Shown one piece after another: positions 6,451 to 14,018 of a stretch of DNA of 21,136 bases. The notes under the pieces are model-generated. The model ran no database searches. It was not told where the DNA came from and worked only from the letters and a program-made list of their open reading frames with translations. The stretch's first letter is position 1. The number at the start of each line of letters is the position of its first letter. Where the stretch lies: positions 1 to 21,136 of the IMG/VR virus record IMGVR_UViG_3300037882_000592. One strand, given 5' to 3'. A program made the position numbers and the translations under genes. Source of the stretch: a virus.

Positions 6451-7991
6451 AGCACTCCTCTGCCTGGCTGATATACATAATCAATCGCTGAAAACTGTAA
6501 TGTAGCCCCATTGCCTTGTGTTTTCATTCTTAAGGAAGCAGAGTTCGCTACGTCACCTACTGTGTTCCATGCTGTGATATTGGTTAGACCAGAACCCCAA
6601 AACATCGCGCCCCACACCATCGTTCCCCATACCATACCTGAAGGAGGTGTAAAACTAAGCGGCCCTGTTACGTTTTGAAGGAAATAATCAACATTTAATC
6701 CGTAAAGAATAGAAGGGCTTCCTGATGTGGCTAAATAGGGTCTAACCATCGTGACATATTTATTAAATGTTTGAGACCCAAAGTTTGTAAATGCGGGGAG
6801 CACATCGGATTGAATAGGCGTTGCTACGTCCAAATTTCCAGTCCACGCTTTATAGACGTTTGTCGCGTCAGCGTAATAAAGCCCAGTTGATGCATTAAGC
6901 CATACATTAGCATCCCAGCCTGTAAACTTTGTCCACGCCCCAGTGATTGTGTTTTGTGCATATTGGTAATTTAAACCAATTGATTGAGGAGCGTTCAAAA
7001 TTAACATGTTCTGGTCAGGGTACAAACATAATTGCCAACCAAAAGTTGATCCTTCAGAATTTGCCGCTTGGCTTACTGAGTTTTGTATCTTGTCAGTCAA
7101 CGCTACCCTGCGGTCAACGCTTGCACTTAAAAGCCCTTTTCCTAGTGGGAATACGCCCTCCATCGTGTTAATGGCTAGGTCTCCACCGTACTTAATGCCA
7201 CATCTGCGTCCTAGCGGTCTACCCATAGTAAACACACCCACAAGCCGCCACGCAGCTAAACTGCTAGGGTCAGTGCCTGAGTAAACCGCTATTTCCCCAT
7301 TGGTAGAGATGATAACTAAATGGTCGTCAGCGCCATCACCCGCATCAATCGTCCATGTATAAATGGCGTTGATTGACCCGCCCATTCTAAAAACAGAGCC
7401 AAGATCAAGGAATGCCGCAGCGCCGCCAATAGACAAAGGCGGCAAGTAAGCTAGCCTCATGCTATTCTTTACAACAAAGAACATCCTATTTTTATAAACG
7501 CAAGCATGGATTAAATCATTTGTCGTCAATCCAGTGATTGCAGGAGAGGATGCGCCCGTCACAGCCGTCCACGTTGCTCCATCCCACAACCTAGGCGAAT
7601 CTGCGCCATTTACAAGATAAAGGAAAGAGCCGCCTGGTGTGGTAATGCTTGCATCTTGCCATCGCGCATTAGCCAAACCAGATTGAACAGCAGCCCCCAA
7701 AGCGCCAGCCGTAGTGACGTTATAGATAGACGCCCCAGCAGCAGCAAAGAGCGTAGAAGTGCCTGATTCTGGCAGATATTCCACTAGCGTTTCAATAGGA
7801 GAAACCGCGCCTGTAACGTGTTCTGCGCTGCCTTTTCTAACCTCAAGATATGAAGGGTATGGCCACCAGTTTTCTAGCACGACCGCATCGGTTGGCTTCA
7901 TTGCTGCGATAGAGTCTCGGTCATTTAACCCGCCGACAGGCGCGGGAATTGATAGCGTTCTAAATTTAGGCGCTACCAGGCCCCCCCCCAA
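6447..7991 (-). CDS. Tail hub / nozzle protein (P22 gp10- or T7 gp12-like position)
   Basis: A protein of about 514 residues. The conserved opening is SIPAPVGGLNDRDSIAAMKP, followed by VVLENWWPYPSYLEVRKG. This is a familiar start of podovirus tail hub/nozzle proteins that sit below the adaptor and hold in the DNA. The rest has many short strands with W-D and Y-V-G repeats, consistent with a beta-propeller. Near the C-terminus there is a tryptophan-rich repeat (MVWGTMVWGAMFWGSG). The start is uncertain: the only in-frame start after an upstream stop is the TTG at 7991, with no ribosome site. The G9 run at 7981-7989 sits in codons 1-4. With eight Gs, the ATG at 7998 would come into frame (MALGGGLVAPKF). 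The gene overlaps the adaptor gene by 19 bases. Confidence 0.75.
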   Translation of the reverse strand: MGGGLVAPKFRTLSIPAPVGGLNDRDSIAAMKPTDAVVLENWWPYPSYLEVRKGSAEHVTGAVSPIETLVEYLPESGTSTLFAAAGASIYNVTTAGALGAAVQSGLANARWQDASITTPGGSFLYLVNGADSPRLWDGATWTAVTGASSPAITGLTTNDLIHACVYKNRMFFVVKNSMRLAYLPPLSIGGAAAFLDLGSVFRMGGSINAIYTWTIDAGDGADDHLVIISTNGEIAVYSGTDPSSLAAWRLVGVFTMGRPLGRRCGIKYGGDLAINTMEGVFPLGKGLLSASVDRRVALTDKIQNSVSQAANSEGSTFGWQLCLYPDQNMLILNAPQSIGLNYQYAQNTITGAWTKFTGWDANVWLNASTGLYYADATNVYKAWTGNLDVATPIQSDVLPAFTNFGSQTFNKYVTMVRPYLATSGSPSILYGLNVDYFLQNVTGPLSFTPPSGMVWGTMVWGAMFWGSGLTNITAWNTVGDVANSASLRMKTQGNGATLQFSAIDYVYQPGRGVL

Positions 7992-8872
7992 GAGCCATCA
8001 GGGACATTGTTTAACGTTAGCATGCCAGTGGGGAAGATTGGCGATAAACTGAGTTTAGGCGCACTCTTGTCTTGGCCTTTTAAGGTTTCTAGCAAGCTAC
8101 GAAACTCCGATAAATCAAATGTTCCGTCTAATCCTTTAGCCGCTTTCCATTGCGCTTTCAATCCAGTAATTAGTAATGAATCATCAAATATGGGCGTGTC
8201 AGTGTCTGCTGTAAATGTAGATTTACGTGCTCCGTCTATGCCTGTAATCCACCCGCTAGAGATGTACTCATACGAAAAAATCAATCCGTTAGGCGGATAG
8301 GGGACAATGTTTACCGCGTTATTAGCTATGCGGAATCGTTGACGAGGGCCAGAATAAACAATGCCAGAACGGAATGACTGCCAATCTTGCGACGACTCTG
8401 GCCCCATCAGCGGCCAGCGATTTGTCCTGTCCCACTCGGTTTGTGGGATTTGCCTATCCCAATCTGAAGGAAGGTTGTAGGCGTTTTGTGAGAATGTAAT
8501 ATCTGCCGTTCCGTCAGCCGTTGCAGGCATATTCATTAAAACGGTTGTAGGAGACGATACAGATTCAATCTGCGCGAATGGCTGGATACCAGCCCCTATA
8601 GCGCCGTATTGCGTTGTCAAACCCGATGTATTAGCTAATGTGATGGTTTTTGAGCCGTTTACAGTTGTGCCAGATAAAGTAACCGCTGCGGTTGTCACAA
8701 GATACTCAGACTGAAGTCTCTGCCATTCAAACTGACGAACAAGGTCAATACCCAATCGATTCAATAACGCCTGCATTTGCTGGACTTGCTTATCCTGCGA
8801 GCCGATAACGACTGAAGGCTGGTTAAGTGCTAACTCAGCGCAGACTTGTTGAATCAATTGAATTAAAGTCAT
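7973..8872 (-). CDS. Head-tail adaptor (tail tube A-like / gp4-like) protein
   Basis: A 299-residue protein. The N-terminal helices (TLIQLIQQVCAELAL, then QVQQMQALLNRLGIDLVRQ) and the C-terminal DDSLLITGLKAQWKAAKGLD match podovirus adaptor proteins, which form the ring under the portal and carry a beta insertion in the middle (here about residues 55-130). It includes LPSDWDRQIPQTEWDR (about 134-149). The ATG at 8872 shares one base with the upstream stop (TAATG), so the pair is tightly coupled. The end is at a TAG immediately after the nine-G run, giving the tail GSWGGAW. If the run were eight Gs, the protein would end a few residues differently (GGPGSA). The neighbours (neck protein above, hub below) match the physical order of the parts. 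Confidence 0.8.
   Translation of the reverse strand: MTLIQLIQQVCAELALNQPSVVIGSQDKQVQQMQALLNRLGIDLVRQFEWQRLQSEYLVTTAAVTLSGTTVNGSKTITLANTSGLTTQYGAIGAGIQPFAQIESVSSPTTVLMNMPATADGTADITFSQNAYNLPSDWDRQIPQTEWDRTNRWPLMGPESSQDWQSFRSGIVYSGPRQRFRIANNAVNIVPYPPNGLIFSYEYISSGWITGIDGARKSTFTADTDTPIFDDSLLITGLKAQWKAAKGLDGTFDLSEFRSLLETLKGQDKSAPKLSLSPIFPTGMLTLNNVPDGSWGGAW
7981..7989. repeat. Nine-C/G homopolymer at the adaptor-hub overlap
   Basis: Nine consecutive C on the plus strand (G9 in the mRNA) lie inside the 19-base overlap of two genes. The adaptor reads TGG GGG GGG GCC, and the hub reads TTG GGG GGG GGC, a -1 register relative to the adaptor. A one-base change in run length alters the adaptor's tail and the hub's start. 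Confidence 0.9.
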
Positions 8873-9390
8873 TATTCGTCTTTCTTAGGCCGCCCTGGAG
8901 TGCGTTTAATTTCGTCGACAGTTGCGGACAATTCTGCCACTTGCTTTTTAAGCGATTCCTTCTCTTCATCTACTTTTGCAACGTTAAGGCTATCCAGCCA
9001 CTTCAAAGCGGACTCACGAAGCGGTCTAAATCCTGCGCCCATTTTCATCAGATTGCCATCACTCATTTGAGCTAGCTGCTCAACAGTGTGGCACTCTACG
9101 TATTTGAGTTCTTTGATTTGTGCGCGTGTGATGTTAGGCCATTTTTCTAACGGCGTTCCAATCACTTCGCCTGATTTATTCATTGCTTCATACTCAGCCC
9201 ATTGGCGAGGGTATTGCCGCATGTCCTGTTCTTTAGCGGCGCGTTCAATAATGTTGTTTGCATCGCCTGGTACCATCTTCCGAATGAACGGTACGTCCTT
9301 AAAAATAGGTCGTTTTTGAAGCTCGCTCTCATATTTGAGTTCAACAGCATCGGTGTAAAAGGTGACAAATACGCCTGTAGGGTTTTCCAT
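8872..9390 (-). CDS. Conserved phage neck/head protein with C-terminal coiled coil
   Basis: A 172-residue protein. The middle is a pattern I recognise from many phages at this position: VPFIRKMVPGDANNIIER (34-51), then RQYPRQWAEYEA, GTPLEKWPNITRAQIKELKY and TVEQLAQMSDGNLMKMG. The last motif resembles helix-hairpin-helix-type text. The C-terminus is a coiled coil (KEESLKKQVAEL type) ending in a basic, AT-hook-like tail, RTPGRPKKDE, that could touch DNA. Function in the family is not established; its place between coat/decoration and adaptor genes suggests a head-completion or DNA-contact role. The ribosome site before the ATG at 9390 is weak (GAAAG), which, with the terminator just upstream, fits low expression. 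Confidence 0.65.
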   Translation of the reverse strand: MENPTGVFVTFYTDAVELKYESELQKRPIFKDVPFIRKMVPGDANNIIERAAKEQDMRQYPRQWAEYEAMNKSGEVIGTPLEKWPNITRAQIKELKYVECHTVEQLAQMSDGNLMKMGAGFRPLRESALKWLDSLNVAKVDEEKESLKKQVAELSATVDEIKRTPGRPKKDE

Positions 9391-9410
9391 GTGGGGCTTT
9401 CAAAAAGTTA

Positions 9411-9438
9411 AGAAAAAGAGGGGGATTTCTCCCCCTCT
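9411..9438 (-). terminator. Strong intrinsic terminator after coat/decoration genes
   Basis: On the minus strand, AGAGGGGG pairs perfectly with CCCCCTCT (plus-strand arms 9431-9438 and 9417-9424) around a six-base loop, followed by TTTTCTT. The plus direction lacks a T-run, so it acts only on the minus-strand operon. It sits just downstream of the decoration-gene stop, as late terminators follow capsid genes in T7-like phages. Confidence 0.85.
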
Positions 9439-9442
9439 TGGT

Positions 9443-9739
9443 TTACACGCTGGCGATTGAGAACCAGCCACGGTCGCCCGTTGCCATTGCCGTTGCTGGC
9501 GAGGTGTAAGCACCTGCCGTTGCGGTCGCAAGGAACGTTGTTGGCGGGATGGTACATACAGCGGTTGATGCAGGGATTGCAATCGATGCTTGTGCGTACA
9601 CATAACGACGACCGTTAGTCCCCCATACTTGGTCACCAAGTCTAGCATCCGCAGATTTGCCAGAGGCAATGTCAGCAGCGAGAGTGATGGTGTTAAGGTC
9701 AACCCCAATCTTAGTGGTGCTTGTTGATGGTAATGCCAT
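9443..9739 (-). CDS. Putative capsid decoration protein
   Basis: A 98-residue protein, small and rich in A, S and T, starting MALPSTSTTKIGVDLNTIT and containing ARLGDQVWGTNGRRYVYAQA (residues 33-52). No catalytic or membrane features are seen. It lies immediately after the major coat gene, with its own good ribosome site (AAAGGA, eight bases before the ATG at 9739), and is closed by a strong terminator, so it shares the high expression of the coat protein. In many phages this position encodes a small cement protein that binds the expanded capsid. That assignment is from position, size and composition; the named decoration folds cannot be confirmed from sequence by eye. Confidence 0.6.
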   Translation of the reverse strand: MALPSTSTTKIGVDLNTITLAADIASGKSADARLGDQVWGTNGRRYVYAQASIAIPASTAVCTIPPTTFLATATAGAYTSPATAMATGDRGWFSIASV

Positions 9740-9765
9740 GATTTATTCCTTTCAGGTTTAATTGG

Positions 9766-10758
9766 TTAATCTAGCAAAACGCCTTGGAACTGCGAACCAG
9801 ACGAGGTTAAGTTACCCGCCCAGCCCATGAGTTTCACGGTTGCGTCTTGATTGACGGATTGACGATCACCACCGATGGCGGTGAAGTTTCGTGCAGCGTG
9901 TGGACGGAAGAACATGTACTTTGTGTTAATAAAATACATGCGGTTAGCGGGGGATGCGCCACCGATACCGCCATCCAAATACACTGGGCAATTCAATCCA
10001 GCGCCGTTATAGGCGATAGATGTGAAGCCAGCCGCAGCGTCAGATTCGCTTGTAATGCGTTGAATGGATTGCATCGACTCAAGGAATAGGCGGTAGTAGT
10101 TGTTATCAGCCACGATCATATCGGGACGGTCAGAGCCACGCACCAATTGAACTGCGACGCTATTCATATATCTTTGGATGTTTAACGAGGTGGCAGCAGC
10201 GCCGCCATCGGTAGTTGCATCAAAAGCCACATTGCGCCAGAAGTTCCATGTCGCACGGTTAATACCGCCGTATGTGCCAGATGTAGGAGTGGCTGAAATA
10301 GCAGCAGCCAAGCCAGTTATGGCCTTGCCGCCTTGCCCTGTACCATCACCGTAGCAATCAGCGCTAATTTGGTTAACCAGTTGCGCCTCGGCCACTTGCA
10401 TACGACCTTCTAACAAGTCGATAAACTGCTCGGCGCCAGAGTTTTGCAACTCCTCCAAGCCAGAAATAGTGACAGCAGCAGCGTACTGTTTGATGTCAAA
10501 TTGCGAGTAAGTGATGGGGCTGTTTGGGGTGATGTCAATCACATCATAACCAGAGAATGCCCCTGCGTTTTGAGTGGCTGGGTCGTTGTACATAATCTCT
10601 TGAGTAATGATACGACCGCCCGAAAACGTTTTCACGTTGCCGCGCTTACGCATCCTGTCAAGGAATGCATTTTGTTTTGTCACATTGTCGGCTAGTGAGC
10701 CTGTTCGTGATTCGATGGTTGTGGCGATAATGTCGTTCACATTTGGAAAAGTAGCCAT
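9766..10758 (-). CDS. Major capsid protein
   Basis: A 330-residue protein. It starts MATFPNVNDIIATTIESRTG and has RGNVKTFSGGRIITQEIMY (39-57), SPITYSQFDIKQYAAAVTISG (residues about 80-100) and an EELQNSGAEQFIDLLEGR helix that matches the spine-helix region of HK97-fold coats. The C-terminal part carries NRMYFINTKYMFFRPHAARN and KLMGWAGNLTSSGSQFQGVL. This is the pattern of the coat proteins found with P22-like portals and separate scaffolds. Around 415-420 copies would form a T=7 shell if size follows relatives. The ATG at 10758 has AAAGGG five bases upstream, among the best sites in the window. A separate scaffold gene precedes it, so no N-terminal delta domain or fused protease is expected, and none is seen. 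Confidence 0.9.
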   Translation of the reverse strand: MATFPNVNDIIATTIESRTGSLADNVTKQNAFLDRMRKRGNVKTFSGGRIITQEIMYNDPATQNAGAFSGYDVIDITPNSPITYSQFDIKQYAAAVTISGLEELQNSGAEQFIDLLEGRMQVAEAQLVNQISADCYGDGTGQGGKAITGLAAAISATPTSGTYGGINRATWNFWRNVAFDATTDGGAAATSLNIQRYMNSVAVQLVRGSDRPDMIVADNNYYRLFLESMQSIQRITSESDAAAGFTSIAYNGAGLNCPVYLDGGIGGASPANRMYFINTKYMFFRPHAARNFTAIGGDRQSVNQDATVKLMGWAGNLTSSGSQFQGVLLD

Positions 10759-10769
10759 TTTTACCCTTT

Positions 10770-11771
10770 CTAGGATTGATAAACTTGCGCCGCGATAATA
10801 TCTCGCAGCGAACCTTTGAGTTGTTGCGCCCCAACAGTCGAGGGTGAAGAACCTTTCACGCTAACAGCCGCAGATTTTGCTCGCTGTGCTTGACGTTCAA
10901 CCTCAAACTTTTTAGACGCTTCCGCTCGTTCGTTTTCAATCAGGGTTTGCCTGACGTTTGGATTCAACCAAACAGCCTTATCGTAGGCTTCTTGTAACGA
11001 TTTAGCTTGCCCAGATTCAATCAGGTCTGCCATATCGTTACGGACGGCCTCAAAATGAGGCTTTTCTGAGCCAAACTCAGTAAGGGTCTGCCCTACTTGT
11101 TCTAGCTCTTGAACTTGATTTCTATTTTGCCACAACATTTGCTCTTGACGCAAGTTTTGTAGCTCAAACATCATATTTTGTGTTTGTTGGTCGTATTGCG
11201 GGGAATTTTCTAAGTCAACACCATACTGAATAGCTAACTGCCGAAGATATGCCGCCTTAGTTGCTGGTTCTGCCGTTCTTAGTGTGTGGTCAGCTTGTAG
11301 TAACTTAGATATTGCTGTAGGCGCATCTACACCTAATTGTTTTAAGGTAGCTTGATATGGCGCTATCGCTTGGTCATATTGCCTTGCGCGTTCGCTATGG
11401 GTTTTAAACTCACTCACGCCCTTATGGAAGTCACCTTCGCGGCGCTCTGCCTCTAATGCCAATAGCCTAACCTCCTCTGGTGTCAGCGCTTCGCCTTTAT
11501 CAGCTTTTAACCACGCCGTTTGCGCGTCAGGCTTCCAACTAGAAGGGGCTTTACGTGGCGCTGGCTCTGGCTCGATTGGCTTGTTTAAGTCTGCCGATTC
11601 TGCTTTTGCAAACTTTCCCGTTTCGTCGCGGGGTTTATCAGCTTTTACATCAGTTGTCTCTAAGGGTTTGTCCGTAGATAAATCCTCTGATTGAGATGGT
11701 ACGATAGGCTGCGGAGAATCATCGCTGTGTTTTTCAAAAGCGTCTTGAAGGGCTGATCTTAGGTCTGACAT
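10770..11771 (-). CDS. Capsid scaffolding protein
   Basis: A 333-residue, highly charged, mostly helical protein directly before the coat gene. Residues 1-75 are acidic, P/E/K-rich and probably disordered (KPRDETGKFAKAESADLNKP, 20 residues). Then SSWKPDAQTAWLKADKGEAL (80-99 approx.) and the motif REGDFHKGVSEFKTHSERAR, followed by YDQAIAPYQATLKQLG, are typical of podovirus scaffolds. The C-terminus is basic and short-helical (RAKSAAVSVKGSSP, then LRDIIAAQVYQS), where scaffold proteins bind the coat. It directs procapsid assembly and leaves before or during packaging. The ATG at 11771 has AGGA seven bases ahead. The stop (TAG) is 11 bases before the coat start. Confidence 0.85.
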   Translation of the reverse strand: MSDLRSALQDAFEKHSDDSPQPIVPSQSEDLSTDKPLETTDVKADKPRDETGKFAKAESADLNKPIEPEPAPRKAPSSWKPDAQTAWLKADKGEALTPEEVRLLALEAERREGDFHKGVSEFKTHSERARQYDQAIAPYQATLKQLGVDAPTAISKLLQADHTLRTAEPATKAAYLRQLAIQYGVDLENSPQYDQQTQNMMFELQNLRQEQMLWQNRNQVQELEQVGQTLTEFGSEKPHFEAVRNDMADLIESGQAKSLQEAYDKAVWLNPNVRQTLIENERAEASKKFEVERQAQRAKSAAVSVKGSSPSTVGAQQLKGSLRDIIAAQVYQS

Positions 11772-11780
11772 AGGGTTTTC

Positions 11781-12146
11781 CTAGTTGTGGCGTTTGTAGG
11801 CTTCGATTATATCCCGACGAAGACCTGTATCGGGTTTTGCTTTGGGCGCTAAATGTGCTTTAACCTCGTTGCCGATCTCGATTAAACGATGTTGTTTAAG
11901 GTGCTCACGGTGCTGCCTGCGACCGCCTATCATTTCACCCGTTTGCATAGATTTGTATGGCTGAATGTCTGCCAACACAAAAGGAGCGACCACATTAGGC
12001 GGGACGTATTCACTAGCTGGAACAAACTCTTTTTTTTCTGCGTCAAAAATGAACCTGCCTCGCTTAACACCACCTTTAAAAATGTTTTCGTATGCGCTAT
12101 CAAAAGCATCTACATCCTCTGGTCTGCGGTTGCTACCTTTACTCAT
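11781..12146 (-). CDS. Conserved phage morphogenesis-region protein
   Basis: A 121-residue basic protein starting MSKGSNRRPEDVDAFDSAYE. It has KRGRFIFDAEKKEFVP (28-43) and a strongly conserved-looking core, LADIQPYKSMQTGEMIGGR (58-76), followed by RQHREHLKQHRLIEIGNE (76-93). I recognise this core from many phage genomes, always near the scaffold and coat genes, but know no established function. Composition (R, K and H-rich) allows nucleic-acid or scaffold binding. The ATG at 12146 has GGA six bases upstream and follows the preceding stop by one base. It may be a minor head assembly factor; there is no metal-binding cysteine cluster to suggest a zinc finger. Confidence 0.65.
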   Translation of the reverse strand: MSKGSNRRPEDVDAFDSAYENIFKGGVKRGRFIFDAEKKEFVPASEYVPPNVVAPFVLADIQPYKSMQTGEMIGGRRQHREHLKQHRLIEIGNEVKAHLAPKAKPDTGLRRDIIEAYKRHN

Positions 12147-12147
12147 T

Positions 12148-13209
12148 TTAGTCCATCATCATGAAGGTTAATAGGTCGTCGTTCTCTTGCTCGATTCTTT
12201 GCAATTCTACAATAATTAGTAGTTGTTTTGCAATAAATTCTTGCAACTTTATGAAATCGTTTACCTTTTGGTAATCAATTGCAACTACTTTAGCTTTTAC
12301 TTTGGGCTTAACGTCCGATTCTTGAATTGCCTCAATCGCTTCTTTAGGGGCGTTTTTGACAACTTCTATCGCATCTTGAATGTTGACAATACGCTCTAGC
12401 TTTTTGCGGAATCTTACCCATGCGTCACCATCGTGTGTATCAATTGCGCCGACACTAAAATTCCCCTCGCTTGCGGTTGTTTGTGCCTGCGACGTAGTCG
12501 CAGCACCAGATATACTCGAGACAGCGGATGAACCACTAGCCGCTATTCTTTGAGCCTGCGAAGTAGACGCCACGCCACTAACACTCGCAGGATTAGCCGA
12601 GCCAGCACCAACAATCTTCTGCGCTTGACTTGTCGCTATCGTTCCACTGACACTAGCAACCGATGCACTCCCCGTGCCTGCTGTGGTTTGCGCTTGTGAT
12701 AATGCGCCAGTTCCAGATACCGCCAATACCGAACTGGAGCCGCTCGCTGATATTTTTTGAGCCTGTGCGGTTGTTATCGCGCCGCTAACGCCCGCCACAG
12801 TAAATGAACCGTTAGCCCCTATCCTTTGAGCTTGTGAAGTCGAGGCCGTGCCGCTAACAATTGCAGGCGCGAATGAACCGCTAGCCGCAGATGTTTGAGC
12901 TTGCGAGGCTGACGCAGCGCCTGTAATAACAAGAAGTTCAAACGAGCCATTGCCTGATATTGTCTGGGCTTGTGAAGTTACTACCGTGCCACTTGCGCCT
13001 TGTGGCGCAGCCGCCCCTGATGCTGTCGCCGTTTGAGCTTGTGAAGTCGTCGCTGTGCCAGTTATAACAACGGCATTAGCGTCAAAGTAAAAATCATCAA
13101 GCGCGACATGACCAGCAGCGTTAGGGCTTTGTTTGATAAGCGGGCTGCTGCCCCTGCCCCTGCCCCTGCCGAGCCATAATAGCTGGTCAGCTCTAGTCGA
13201 GGCTGCCAT
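12148..13209 (-). CDS. Repeat-containing virion protein (nine 23-residue SQAQ repeats)
   Basis: A 353-residue protein in three parts. Residues 1-47 include GRGRGRGSSPLIKQSP and HVALDDFYFDAN. Residues about 48-250 hold nine tandem repeats with an exact 23-residue period: S/A-QAQ begins at 56, 79, 102, 125, 148, 171, 194, 217 and 240. Each unit ends in GS(x)nVSG, suggesting two short strands per repeat, as in fibrous or solenoid structures. Residues 257-353 start DTHDGDAWVRFRKKLERI and continue as a long helical/coiled-coil region ending in MMMD. A DTHDGD-type start to a helical tail recurs in phage virion proteins. Function is unknown. Position between portal and scaffold genes suggests a head fibre or other virion appendage. 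The ATG at 13209 has AAGG upstream. Confidence 0.65.
   Translation of the reverse strand: MAASTRADQLLWLGRGRGRGSSPLIKQSPNAAGHVALDDFYFDANAVVITGTATTSQAQTATASGAAAPQGASGTVVTSQAQTISGNGSFELLVITGAASASQAQTSAASGSFAPAIVSGTASTSQAQRIGANGSFTVAGVSGAITTAQAQKISASGSSSVLAVSGTGALSQAQTTAGTGSASVASVSGTIATSQAQKIVGAGSANPASVSGVASTSQAQRIAASGSSAVSSISGAATTSQAQTTASEGNFSVGAIDTHDGDAWVRFRKKLERIVNIQDAIEVVKNAPKEAIEAIQESDVKPKVKAKVVAIDYQKVNDFIKLQEFIAKQLLIIVELQRIEQENDDLLTFMMMD
12460..13068 (-). repeat. Tandem 69-base coding repeats (nine units)
   Basis: Nine degenerate 69-base units encode the 23-residue SQAQ repeats. Protein period is exact, while DNA copies differ at many third positions, so the array looks old and under selection at protein level rather than freshly duplicated. 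The fifth unit has AQAQ instead of SQAQ. Confidence 0.85.
13148..13170. repeat. Six-base microsatellite in the repeat protein gene
   Basis: CTGCCC is repeated about 3.8 times and encodes the GRGRGRG stretch near residue 14-20 of the repeat protein. Gain or loss of a unit keeps the frame and adds or removes one R-G pair. Confidence 0.8.
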
Positions 13210-13212
13210 TTA

Positions 13213-14016
13213 TCAACCTTGTGTATAAATTACGTTGCCGCTAATTTGTGTCGCTGCCGTTGTTTGCGGCATAAAAATTGCAAAAGGAACGGTGCCATCA
13301 TACAACCTCGGCAAGCCTCCAGTTACTGGGTCAACACCACTAGGGACACCAGCGGCAACTAAAGCAATACTTGCAAGCGGCCTGAATGCAACCAAGTGAA
13401 CGACGCCAGATGTCATTGATACCGTGGAGGTGTATGTTTGCACAGAGCGAACACCAGTGTCGCCTGCCTGAAGGTTGAAAATGTAAAACGAACCAGAGCC
13501 AGAGGACGCTGCGTAAAGTGGGTTAAGCGTACCAGTCCTGCCTGCTGTGCCTGCTTGGTTTGTGTAGGATATAGACACCACAGAAGCCCCCGCGCCCGTC
13601 GCTGTACTTATTTCCAATCCAATGTAAACGCCCTCGCCTAGTGTTGCGCCATTGCGGTCACGCGAAGGCCATGTAACCGAGTTAATTGTTTGCGCTGTAA
13701 TTGCTGTAACAACAATACCTGAATTGTGCCATAGCCTGTCACACAATATGACGCTACCGCTCTGTGCGCTTGATGCAAACTGGGCTGAATGTAAGTGAGT
13801 ATTATTGCTTGGCGCAGGTATCGGGATTTGCCCCGCATAAGACGTGAGTGCAGCGCCAGCGAGTCCAGGGGTAGGGGCTACTGCAGGGCTTGGCACTCCA
13901 TTAAGGTAAAACAGAGATGTTGCTCTGCCAGCCGTCAAAGCAACTGTTCCAATTTTAGAAAAAAAATTAAGCGGCGAAGCCCCCGCCATTGCTTGGTCTA
14001 GTGTGGTAATCGCCAT
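13213..14016 (-). CDS. Gly/Ser/Ala-rich presumed virion protein
   Basis: A 267-residue protein with strand-rich, low-charge composition. It starts MAITTLDQAMAGASPLNFF, a start I recall from phage proteins near portal genes. It continues with NGVPSPAVAPTPGLAGAAL, then HLHSAQFASSAQSGSVILCD, VTWPSRDRNGATLGEGVYIG and, near the end, GVPSGVDPVTGGLPRLYDG. No enzyme motif, signal peptide or membrane helix is visible. It lies between two other proteins of similar style (142 and 353 residues), spaced by 2-3 bases, so the three are probably made together and may form one virion structure. A head-surface or fibre role is possible but unproven. The ribosome site before the ATG at 14016 is weak (GGGC), fitting coupling to the upstream gene. 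Confidence 0.6.
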   Translation of the reverse strand: MAITTLDQAMAGASPLNFFSKIGTVALTAGRATSLFYLNGVPSPAVAPTPGLAGAALTSYAGQIPIPAPSNNTHLHSAQFASSAQSGSVILCDRLWHNSGIVVTAITAQTINSVTWPSRDRNGATLGEGVYIGLEISTATGAGASVVSISYTNQAGTAGRTGTLNPLYAASSGSGSFYIFNLQAGDTGVRSVQTYTSTVSMTSGVVHLVAFRPLASIALVAAGVPSGVDPVTGGLPRLYDGTVPFAIFMPQTTAATQISGNVIYTQG

Positions 14017-14018
14017 TA

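Noticed and set aside
9400-9708. 102-codon minus-strand frame over the decoration gene
   Set aside because: Shifted frame with leucine- and glutamine-biased text, crossing the terminator hairpin; the 98-residue frame has the good ribosome site.
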